Source: an uncultured bacterium
GTDB taxonomy: Bacteria; Bacteroidota; Bacteroidia; Bacteroidales; CAIWKO01
Length of the DNA: 41,925 nt
Direction of reading: 5' to 3'
Assembly: GCA_903862465.1 (NCBI GenBank)
Contig: CAIOYH010000190.1
Location: forward strand, 1-41,925
Numbering within the stretch: position 1 is the stretch's first letter; each line of letters starts with the position of its first letter. Both the position numbers and the translations under genes were made by a program. Below the pieces are notes generated by a model. That model did no database searches and was not told the DNA's origin. It saw only the letters and a program-made list of their open reading frames with translations. Positions 1-6,482 of this stretch are shown one piece after another.

Positions 1-150
1 GAATCCCGAAGGGATGACAGTATTATAATACGAATACAACGGCTATCACGAACCCCGAAGGGGTGACATACATACTATCACCCCTTCGGGGTTTTATCTC
101 GCTTCATTTTGTTTCTTCTATAATAATGGCACCCCTTCGGGGTTTTAGGC
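1..150. repeat. Cluster of short CCCCGAAGGGG palindromes
   Basis: Four copies of a short dispersed palindrome occur here. They lie near positions 4-15 (TCCCGAAGGGA), 53-64 (ACCCCGAAGGGGT), 82-93 and 131-142 (ACCCCTTCGGGGT, the opposite orientation). Each folds as a 4-5 bp C:G-rich hairpin, and the first two are followed by GACA. The first copy has A/T changes on both arms that keep the pairing. No gene was found in the first 360 bases. Short palindromes of this kind are common between genes in Bacteroidota. Whether they act as terminators or as REP-like elements cannot be told from this sequence. Confidence 0.7.
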
Positions 151-200
151 AAAAGCGTTAAAAGGATAGAGGCAACAGAGGCAGAGACTGTACCCGAACA
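147..200 (-). repeat. Twin-hairpin repeat, degenerate copy 1
   Basis: Read on the minus strand this matches the copy at 6095-6152, sharing CAGTCTCTGCCTC and then CCTCTATCCTTTTA. The first hairpin (CAG-TCT-CTG) is intact. The second (AGGC-TCT-GCCT in other copies) is degenerate here. It lies just left of the 33-bp hairpin element and the first 21-bp array. Confidence 0.6.
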
Positions 201-210
201 GGTGATTGTA

Positions 211-243
211 GTCGGGGCGCGACTTGGAGTCGCACTCCGACTT
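211..243 (+). repeat. 33-bp hairpin element, left copy
   Basis: The exact reverse complement of these 33 bases occurs at 6159-6191. Positions 211-241 also fold on themselves into a long hairpin: 14 pairing positions with one G:T and one C:A mismatch, closing on a 3-base TGG loop. The inner part is GCGACT-TGG-AGTCGC. This is REP-like architecture. Nothing coding was found nearby, and the stretch 244-360 shows no recognisable feature. Confidence 0.8.
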
Positions 244-368
244 TATGATAATTACTTTTTCTTATGCGTAAAGGCTTGCAGACAGCAAACCTTTAGTTTT
301 TTCAAAGCATTGTTATAATGTACGTTACAAATTAATGAAAAGTTAATCGAGACCATCCTTCAATCGGA

Positions 369-622
369 ACGAACGTTCCGACAGAAATATCTAACGTTCC
401 GACAGAAATAACGAACGTTCCGACAGAAATAACGAACGTTCCGACAGAAATATCGAACGTTCCAACAGAAATATCGAACGTTCCGACAGAAATAACGAAC
501 GTTCCAACAGAAATAACGAACGTTCCAACAGAAATAACGAACGTTCCGATTGAAATAACGAACGTTCCGATTGAAATATCTAACGTTCCGAACGAAGTAA
601 CGAACGTTCCGAATGAAATGAT
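369..622. repeat. Tandem array A: 12 units of 21 bp
   Basis: The core CGTTCC starts at 374, 395, 416, 437, 458, 479, 500, 521, 542, 563, 584 and 605, an exact 21-bp period with no indel across 12 units. The consensus unit begins GAACGTTCCGACAGAAATAA. Most units contain the perfect 8-bp palindrome GAACGTTC; two have TAACGTTC. Substitutions concentrate in the half after the palindrome (GACAG, AACAG, GATTG, GAATG). Units are contiguous with no spacers, so this is not a CRISPR array. Because 21 is a multiple of 3, stop-free reading frames through it are expected and are not evidence of coding. Confidence 0.9.
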
Positions 623-676
623 AGGAGGTTTTTTTTTTGGATGGGAGGAGTAAATTTATTGATGAGTGGAGTTTAT

Positions 677-711
677 TTTGGTAAGGGGTTTGAGGAAAAT
701 GTTTATCTTCG
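677..711 (+). promoter_or_regulatory. Possible promoter for the nuclease operon
   Basis: TTTG at 677-680, a 23-bp gap, and TATCTTCG at 704-711 resemble the Bacteroidota -33/-7 pattern (TTTG and TAnnTTTG), with one mismatch in the -7 box. The placement would give a leader of roughly 35-40 bases to the ATG at 755. It argues against the longer open frame starting at 641. Confidence 0.35.
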
Positions 712-754
712 CACACAATTTTTTATTTTTCAGCGTATATATAAGAAAAAACTT

Positions 755-1048
755 ATGGAAGATATGTATCCTTATGACCTCATTATTGATGGGGACGGGG
801 CAAGCGACGACAAACATTGGAGAGTTTTACGAATTCACATGCTACTTGGTTATGCCCAAGCCTTAGCTGATTTGAATGCTAATGAAGATTTTTATAAAAA
901 AATCGAAAGCATTTACGATTTTGAAGGCACGCTAATTGTAACTTGGAAAACGGAACCTACCGAGGAAGAAAAAACGTATATCTGTAAAGGATGGAATAGT
1001 GTTGTCACAGATTATGAAGGGAATGATATAATACATGAAGTTAATTAA
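755..1048 (+). CDS. Small acidic protein of unknown function (97 aa), first gene of the operon
   Basis: I do not recognise this family. From the ATG at 755 the product is 97 residues, rich in Asp and Glu, with no signal peptide or membrane segment, so a cytosolic protein is likely. The reading frame is open upstream to 641, but the possible promoter lies inside that extension, so 755 is preferred. Its last 14 bases overlap the start of the next gene, which suggests translational coupling. Small leading genes in such operons are often accessory, antitoxin or immunity proteins, but nothing in this sequence proves that role. Confidence 0.6.
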   Translation: MEDMYPYDLIIDGDGASDDKHWRVLRIHMLLGYAQALADLNANEDFYKKIESIYDFEGTLIVTWKTEPTEEEKTYICKGWNSVVTDYEGNDIIHEVN

Positions 1049-2606
1049 TAAAACCGAAAAGACAATGCTGATAAAAATATTTGATCCAAACGAATTGATA
1101 ACAAATCATCAAGTCTCTGAAAATTATTCTAATGAAATAAAAGTAAGGGAAGAGCTTTTCCCAATTGAACCATGCGATGGTTATTTTGAAAGATTACAAA
1201 GCAGATTAAAAGAAGTAGAAACTATTGAAGAAATTAAGGAGTCAAAATTGTTATTAGATTTGCCCTCATGCAAGAAGGAAATGCGCACAATTAATATATT
1301 AGGCGAGTATTGCTCTAATAAAAAACAGATCATTTATTATCAACAAACTCCCGAATTAATTGAAATCGTAAAAATTCATGAACGATTTCATGCTGTTCAT
1401 CATTTAACTCAAGATGATAAAGGGAAAATATGGGAAAGTTTTGGTTCAACACCATCTTTTTATTTAGAACTGCTTGCACAATTGTTTACCTATATTTATC
1501 TTCGTGATACATGTAGTCCATCACTTGATGTTTTTTTAGATTTGAATAAAAATCAACCATTTAAATATCAAACTTTCAAAATATTTAAGCACTATGATCA
1601 GCAACAGGCGGAAGATTTGTATTGGATTATAAGAAATAAGGACAAAAGAAATTATAAATATTATGCTTTAGAGAAAATTAAAAACAAAACAAATACAATT
1701 ATGAAAAGAGAATTAAGTGATACATTTATTGATGACCTGAAATCAGGCATCTTAAAAGAGATTTTAGAGTATATTCATAAGGATAATACTTTGGACCTTG
1801 AAATTCGCGCGGGTTATGTGAATATTTACTATAGAGGTGGAAATATATTACGAATTAGAGAGGTCGCTAAAAATAAATATGAATTTGAATTTGATCCGAA
1901 TTATTTTTCAAGTTCAAATAATCATTTAAAAGATTTTAAAGCAAATAAGGATTGTGATTTGTTTTTTCCAAAGATGAAACAAGCTATGGATTTTTATTTT
2001 TCAAAACATAGAAAAGAGGAAAGAGAGTATCAACAATTAGTAGTTAGAGAAAACAATTATTCTTCAATTGCAAATGGGACTGATTATTTCATTATTGATA
2101 TTGAATACGATAACCATGCAAAAGGTAGGTTTGATTTAGTAGCTGTTGAGTGGCTATCAAAAGCTTCACATAGGAAGCTATCAAAATCTAAAGAACCAAA
2201 GTTGGTTGTAATTGAAATGAAATATGGTGATAAAGCTCTTTCAGGATATTCGGGTATGAAAAAACACTTAGAAGATTTTCATAGCTTTGTTTCTAATGAT
2301 TCTATCTTAGAAAATTTTAAACAAGAAATGCTTACTGTTTTTAGCCAAAAAAGAGCATTAGGTTTGATACCATGCCTTTCTTCAACGGAGAATTCAAATC
2401 AAATTGTTCAATTTGCTAAAGATATTGAATTGGCATTTTTAATTGCAAATCATGACCCTGCTAGCACCAAACTTAAAACAGAGCTTAATAATTGCGGGGC
2501 TACTTCTGCAAAATTTATAACTTCCAATTTTATGGGTTATGGGATATATATTGAGGGTGTTTTTAATTTGGAAGAATTTTATAACAAACATTCAAATCAA
2601 TTTTAA
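1035..2606 (+). CDS. Putative two-domain protein: HExxH zincin-like region plus PD-(D/E)XK nuclease-like region
   Basis: 523 aa with no signal peptide. The N-terminal half contains HERFHAVHH, an HExxH motif (His115, Glu116, His119). A helical stretch about 30 residues later (FYLELLAQLF) could supply a third zinc ligand, as in zincin metallopeptidases. The C-terminal half has the pattern of a PD-(D/E)XK nuclease core: GRFDLVAVEW with Asp367, then KLVVIEMKYG with Glu394 and Lys396, each in a predicted beta-strand, followed by a helix. Both assignments rest on motif reading, not a database match. ATG 1035 overlaps the previous gene by 14 bases; an alternative ATG lies at 1065. The stop codon overlaps the next gene's start (TAATG). 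The coding sequence is visibly AT-rich. A protease-nuclease fusion in an accessory island suggests conflict biology such as defence or a toxin, by inference only. Confidence 0.6.
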   Translation: MKLINKTEKTMLIKIFDPNELITNHQVSENYSNEIKVREELFPIEPCDGYFERLQSRLKEVETIEEIKESKLLLDLPSCKKEMRTINILGEYCSNKKQIIYYQQTPELIEIVKIHERFHAVHHLTQDDKGKIWESFGSTPSFYLELLAQLFTYIYLRDTCSPSLDVFLDLNKNQPFKYQTFKIFKHYDQQQAEDLYWIIRNKDKRNYKYYALEKIKNKTNTIMKRELSDTFIDDLKSGILKEILEYIHKDNTLDLEIRAGYVNIYYRGGNILRIREVAKNKYEFEFDPNYFSSSNNHLKDFKANKDCDLFFPKMKQAMDFYFSKHRKEEREYQQLVVRENNYSSIANGTDYFIIDIEYDNHAKGRFDLVAVEWLSKASHRKLSKSKEPKLVVIEMKYGDKALSGYSGMKKHLEDFHSFVSNDSILENFKQEMLTVFSQKRALGLIPCLSSTENSNQIVQFAKDIELAFLIANHDPASTKLKTELNNCGATSAKFITSNFMGYGIYIEGVFNLEEFYNKHSNQF

Positions 2607-3910
2607 TGAAATTTAAAATCCATCGTGGCACTCAAGAAATAGGCGGTTCATGCGTCGAAGTATGGACAGCAAGCACAAGAATATTGCTTGACTTTGGTAT
2701 GCCTTTAGTTGAAAAGGATGGTAAGGAGTTTGATTTCAAAAAATATAAAGATTTAGCTGTTGAAGAATTAATTACAAAAGGAGTTCTGCCGGATGTTAAA
2801 GGACTTTATAAGGACGCTGACAGTTTGATTGATGGCGTAATTATTTCACATCCGCACCAAGACCATTATGGGCTAAGCAATTATATTAATAGAAATATCA
2901 AGCCCTATATAGGCGAAGCAGCACATAAAATTATTGAAATCAGTAATATATTTATGTCTCAAAAGGTGAACATTGTAAATCCTATCTATTTCGAAAAAGA
3001 GAAAACTTTCCAAATTGGAGATCTTTCTATTACACCCTATTGGGCTGACCACTCTGCTTTTGATTCCTATTCATTTTTAGTAGAAGCCAATGGAAAGAGA
3101 ATTTTTTATTCCGGTGATTTTCGAAATCATGGCAGGAAAACAAATGCTTTTAAATGGTTTACGCATAACGCTCCTCAGAATGTGGATTATTTATTGTTGG
3201 AAGGTACCACTATTGGAAGAGTCACAAAGCCTTTTAAGTCTGAAACAAAAATTGAGAATGAATTCATAGAGATGTTTAAACAAGAAGGCAAAATAAACTT
3301 AATTTATACATCAGGGCAAAACATTGACAGAATAGTTTCCATTTTCAGAGCTTGTAAAAGAACCGGAAAAATTTTAGTTGTAGATGTTTATATTGCTGCA
3401 ATTTTAGATGTACTGTCGAGTTATGCAAAAATCCCTTATCCTTCAGATAGTTTTAAAAATTTAAAAGTTATGTTTCCTTATAGAATGACTAAAATGTTAT
3501 TTGATAAAGGAAACAAAGAAATCCCTTATAAATTTACTAAATACAAAATCACGAAAGAGGAAATAGGGACTCATGCAAATAATATTGTGATGATTGTTCG
3601 CCCTTCCATGAAAAAAGACTTAGAAAGAATTAATGGAATTGATGGGGGTAACATAATATATTCACTATGGGAAGGGTATTTAAAAACTCCATCTACTAAG
3701 AAATTCATTGATTATTTAATGTGTAGAAAGTTTGCGTTTGAAGCAATACATACAAGCGGTCATGCTGACACACAAACTTTAAAACAAATGGTCGCAGCTA
3801 TCAATCCAAAGAATATTGTTCCTATACATACCTTTAGGGGAAGTGATTATTCAAAAATATTCTACACTCCTGTCGTTGAAATGCTAGATGGAGAAATAAA
3901 ACAAATATGA
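2606..3910 (+). CDS. Beta-CASP metallo-beta-lactamase-fold nuclease (RNase J/CPSF-like)
   Basis: 434 aa. The metallo-beta-lactamase signature HPHQDH starts at His82 (HxHxDH). It is followed by ADHSAFDSYSFLV and FYSGDFRNHG, whose Asp belongs to the metal site. After this come beta-CASP features: VDYLLLEGT (acidic motif A), SGQNIDRIVSIFRACKRTGK, HTSGHAD (motif B His) and IVPIHT (motif C His). All expected metal ligands appear present, so an active zinc-dependent nuclease or phosphodiesterase is likely. The family acts on RNA or DNA (RNase J, CPSF-73, SNM1). The start codon overlaps the previous stop (TAATG), so the two proteins are probably made together. The insertion between the first motifs and the lower similarity to housekeeping RNase J suggest a specialised paralogue. 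The substrate is unknown. Confidence 0.8.
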   Translation: MKFKIHRGTQEIGGSCVEVWTASTRILLDFGMPLVEKDGKEFDFKKYKDLAVEELITKGVLPDVKGLYKDADSLIDGVIISHPHQDHYGLSNYINRNIKPYIGEAAHKIIEISNIFMSQKVNIVNPIYFEKEKTFQIGDLSITPYWADHSAFDSYSFLVEANGKRIFYSGDFRNHGRKTNAFKWFTHNAPQNVDYLLLEGTTIGRVTKPFKSETKIENEFIEMFKQEGKINLIYTSGQNIDRIVSIFRACKRTGKILVVDVYIAAILDVLSSYAKIPYPSDSFKNLKVMFPYRMTKMLFDKGNKEIPYKFTKYKITKEEIGTHANNIVMIVRPSMKKDLERINGIDGGNIIYSLWEGYLKTPSTKKFIDYLMCRKFAFEAIHTSGHADTQTLKQMVAAINPKNIVPIHTFRGSDYSKIFYTPVVEMLDGEIKQI

Positions 3911-3940
3911 TATTATCATAGAATAAAAAAAACAAAAAAA

Positions 3941-4000
3941 TCCCGTTCGGCGGTAGGCTATGCCTCCGTCGCCGCTATCCTTAAAGGCTCTGCCTTTTAC
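3941..4000 (+). repeat. Twin-hairpin repeat, copy 2
   Basis: Two small hairpins are joined by a conserved linker: AGGC-TAT-GCCT at 3955-3965 and AAAGGC-TCT-GCCTTT at 3983-3997, with CTATCC in the linker. It begins about 30 bases after the stop of the beta-CASP gene. It could end transcription of that operon, but a typical T-run is short. The rest of the 3911-4053 gap is AT-rich with nothing recognised. Confidence 0.7.
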
Positions 4001-4053
4001 TATTCAACTTAAAAAACTAAATCAAATTAATAACCAATAAATCAATAAAACCA

Positions 4054-5616
4054 ATGGCAGCACGACATACAATACAAGATATGCAGTTATTAGCATCCGG
4101 CAATAATGGCAAATGCCTGAGTAAAGAATATTGGGATCAGGATACCAAGCTAGGCTGGATGTGCGAAAAAGGACATGTATGGGAAGCCACTCCCGTTAAA
4201 ATTAAACAGGGTAGTTGGTGTCCACAATGTACAAAGCATAGGGACAGTAAAGAAGAAAAATTCGAAAAACTAAGAGCTACTGCAAAAGAAAAAGGAGGGG
4301 AATGCTTATCCGATGAGTTCGTTAACAGCAAAACAAAATTGCAATTCAAATGTGCGAAAGGTCATGTTTGGGAAACCACGCCTGAAACGATCTTGAACGG
4401 ATGCTGGTGCGAGCTGTGTTATAAAAATCAACTTACTGAAAGAATTTTAGAAGATCTCAGGACCATAGTTAAGGAAAAGGGAGGAGTAATCCTTTCTGAA
4501 TATACAACAAGCAGGGACAAAATGGAATTCCAATGTTCAAAAGGTCACAGGTGGTTTCAACTTCAATATAATATAAACCAAGGTAAGTGGTGTCCGGAAT
4601 GTAGTAAAGAGGAATGGCCTATAAAACATCTGGAAGTGTTAAGTGCAGCAGCCAAAGAAAGAGGAGGCGAATGCTTGTCAAAAGAATATTTTGACGATAA
4701 AATAAAAATAGAATTTCGATGCGATAAAGGTCATGTGTTTTTATTGACTGGAGGCGCTATGCTTAGAGGTCAATGGTGTCAACAATGTAGTTTCAAAGCT
4801 TTGGCAGATAGCAGAAGACATTCAATAGAGATCTATCGTGCACTTGCGCAGGCAAGAGGAGGTAAGCTTTTATCTGAAGTATATATCAATAAGGAAACAA
4901 AACTTTTATGGGAATGTAAAAACGGGCATCGGTGGGAAGCCACACCGGGGCTTGTTAAAAATTCTGAATCATGGTGCGGTATCTGCGCTTATAAAGAAAC
5001 TGCAGAAAAGCTAAGAGGCAATATCGAAACATATCGTAAAATAGCAATTGAAAGAGGCGGAAAGCTTTTGTCGGATGTTTATATTAATAGCCATACTCCA
5101 GTGTTATGGGAATGTAAAGAAGGGCATCAATGGAAAGCAAACCCTGACTCTGTAAAAAATATGAAAACATGGTGTCCTGTTTGCCATTATAAGGGTTTGG
5201 CTGAAAAATTAAAAGATGACATAGAAATATATCGTAAAATAGCCATAGAAAGGGGAGGTAAACTTTTATCGGAAGAATATATTAGCAGCAGAACACAAAT
5301 GTTGTGGGAATGTAAAGAGGGACACCAATGGAAAGCGGCTGGCGGACGTATAAAAACAAGAAAATCCTGGTGCCCTGTATGCCAATATAAGGGTATGGCT
5401 GAGAAATTCAAAGATGACATAGAAATATATCGTAAAATAGCCATAGAAAGGGGAGGTAAACTTTTATCGGAAGAATATATTAATAGTAGTAGCCACTTAT
5501 TGTGGGAATGTAAAAATGGGCATCAATGGAAAGCAACTCCATCCCATACAAAAAACAGAAATCAGTGGTGTCCGGTATGTGCTAAAAATAATAAAGGAAA
5601 TCCACGCCCGGCTTAG
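4054..5616 (+). CDS. Protein of eight tandem treble-clef zinc-binding modules (DUF4379-like)
   Basis: 520 aa made almost entirely of eight repeats of about 60-66 residues. Each has the ligand set C-x2-GH-x(n)-WC-x2-C: for example CEKGHVWEATP then WCPQC in module 1, and CKNGHQWKATP then WCPVC in module 8. Module 4 has GHVFLL instead of GHxW but keeps the Cys and His ligands. Each module opens with a helix and a GG(K/E)xLS turn. This matches the probable zinc-ribbon/treble-clef family PF14311 (DUF4379), known from DNA-associated proteins, so nucleic-acid binding is the likely role. No catalytic domain is visible. Modules 5-8 are much closer to one another than modules 1-4, indicating recent expansion. 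The stop codon lies inside a twin-hairpin repeat, so the last few residues may derive from a repeat insertion. Confidence 0.75.
   Translation: MAARHTIQDMQLLASGNNGKCLSKEYWDQDTKLGWMCEKGHVWEATPVKIKQGSWCPQCTKHRDSKEEKFEKLRATAKEKGGECLSDEFVNSKTKLQFKCAKGHVWETTPETILNGCWCELCYKNQLTERILEDLRTIVKEKGGVILSEYTTSRDKMEFQCSKGHRWFQLQYNINQGKWCPECSKEEWPIKHLEVLSAAAKERGGECLSKEYFDDKIKIEFRCDKGHVFLLTGGAMLRGQWCQQCSFKALADSRRHSIEIYRALAQARGGKLLSEVYINKETKLLWECKNGHRWEATPGLVKNSESWCGICAYKETAEKLRGNIETYRKIAIERGGKLLSDVYINSHTPVLWECKEGHQWKANPDSVKNMKTWCPVCHYKGLAEKLKDDIEIYRKIAIERGGKLLSEEYISSRTQMLWECKEGHQWKAAGGRIKTRKSWCPVCQYKGMAEKFKDDIEIYRKIAIERGGKLLSEEYINSSSHLLWECKNGHQWKATPSHTKNRNQWCPVCAKNNKGNPRPA
5212..5482 (+). repeat. Recent 198-bp (66-codon) duplication inside the treble-clef gene
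   Basis: A 73-base segment at 5212-5284 recurs without a mismatch at 5410-5482, an offset of 198 bp, which equals one 66-residue module. It encodes the helix and GGKLLSEEY part of modules 7 and 8. The surrounding zinc-ligand segments differ more, so the linker-helix part has been copied or homogenised recently. Confidence 0.85.
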
Positions 5617-5660
5617 GCTGTGCCTAAGTCGCAGATATTCATATAGGCTCTGCCTATTTC
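5611..5660 (+). repeat. Twin-hairpin repeat, copy 3, overlapping a stop codon
   Basis: Hairpin 1 is CTTAGGC-TGT-GCCTAAG at 5612-5628, with a perfect 7-bp stem that contains the TAG stop of the treble-clef gene (5614-5616). Hairpin 2 is ATAGGC-TCT-GCCTAT at 5643-5657, perfect 6-bp. The stem bases differ from the copies at 3941 and 6095, yet both arms change together. Confidence 0.75.
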
Positions 5661-5768
5661 CCCAATTAATTAGTTGACCCTTTTGGTAGATATTTGCCTC
5701 AGTCTAAATATGAAAGGGGAGATATAAGTCGTTATACAAAATTTCATTTTTAATCCAAAATTCAGTTA

Positions 5769-6040
5769 AATTACATCGACGAAAGGGCAATGCACATCGA
5801 CGCAAAGGCAATGCACATCGACGCAAGGGCAATGCACATCGACTAAAGGGCAGTTCACATCGACGCAAGGGCAATGCACATCGTCGCAAGGGCGATGCAC
5901 ATCGTCGCAAGAACAGTTCACATCGACGCAAGGGCTCTTCACATCGACGCAAGAGCAGTTCACATCGACGCGCAGGCAGTTTAACTCGATGCTTAGGCAG
6001 TTCAACTCGTTGCGCAGCCAATTCACATCGATACAACGAG
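5769..6040. repeat. Tandem array B: 13 units of 21 bp
   Basis: The core ATCG (or CTCG) starts at 5775, 5796, 5817, 5838, 5859, 5880, 5901, 5922, 5943, 5964, 5985, 6006 and 6027, an exact 21-bp period over 13 units with no indel. The consensus unit is close to CACATCGACGCAAGGGCAAT plus one base. The sequence is unrelated to array A although period, length and lack of spacers match. The last units (5985-6030) are the most diverged. Several frames are open through it only because the period is a multiple of 3. Confidence 0.9.
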
Positions 6041-6094
6041 CGTCCCATGTGTATCTCCCAAACATGAAAAGAGCGTAAGCTTTTTCTATTTCAA

Positions 6095-6152
6095 CCCGTC
6101 CGGTAGCAGTCTCTGCCTCCGTCCCCTCTATCCTTTTAGGCTCTGCCTAATT
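6095..6152 (+). repeat. Twin-hairpin repeat, copy 4
   Basis: Hairpin 1 is GCAG-TCT-CTGC at 6106-6116 and hairpin 2 is TTAGGC-TCT-GCCTAA at 6136-6150, both perfect. The linker CCTCTATCC is close to the copy at 3941. It lies between tandem array B and the right-hand 33-bp hairpin element. Confidence 0.7.
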
Positions 6153-6158
6153 GAAATC

Positions 6159-6191
6159 AAGTCGGAGTGCGACTCCAAGTCGCGCCCCGAC
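6159..6191 (-). repeat. 33-bp hairpin element, right copy
   Basis: This is the exact reverse complement of 211-243, so the two copies form a perfect 33-bp inverted repeat about 6 kb apart that encloses the arrays and the four island genes. It carries the same internal hairpin, with GCGACT-CCA-AGTCGC at its heart. No transposase is present between the copies. Confidence 0.85.
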
Positions 6192-6482
6192 AAAATAAAT
6201 CCTCCTAAAGTCCTAGTACGGCTCCAAGCCGTGCCACTACGATCATCAAAATCTCTTGTTCCGCTTAGTGTCCCTTAGTGAACTTAGTCTTGTCCCGTAC
6301 CTTTATATATTCAGCAATGCTTGGAAGGTCGGGAGTCTCCGTGGTTTCCTCCTTGGAGCTTGGTATTTGAAGCTTGGAGACTTGGAAGATGAAACATGAG
6401 ACTTAAAAGATGAAGCACAACGAATCCCTCCATGCAGAACAAAGTTCGCAACTTCACCCCCCAATAAATGGTGAACGTCTTA
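6192..6482. repeat. Gene-free stretch with dispersed repeat fragments
   Basis: It contains a perfect hairpin ACGGCT-CCA-AGCCGT at 6218-6232. Its loop and neighbouring bases match the 33-bp element while the stem differs. It also holds fragments of a CTTAGTG/CACTAAG repeat (around 6266-6290) and CTTGGAGCTTGGTATTTG (6354-6371), which recurs near 18332 and, diverged, near 35207. No gene was recognised. hutU ends at 6483 from the right. Confidence 0.6.

Noticed and set aside
360-716. 118-aa minus-strand open frame with RNVRYFC-type 7-residue repeats
   Set aside because: It is the translation of the 21-bp tandem array, whose period keeps any stop-free frame open. It also overlaps the start region of the operon on the other strand. 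No promoter or start context supports it.
369-6040. The 21-bp arrays as CRISPR arrays
   Set aside because: Units are contiguous with no unique spacers, and no cas genes are present.
5704-6065. Two overlapping minus-strand frames with LRRCALP and CVDVHCP repeats
   Set aside because: Two different frames are open through the same 21-bp array, as expected from periodicity alone. Neither has a start context or a recognisable fold.
211-6191. The island as a classical composite transposon or insertion sequence
   Set aside because: The 33-bp inverted pair would suit transposon ends, but no transposase, recombinase or target-site duplication was found between or beside the copies.
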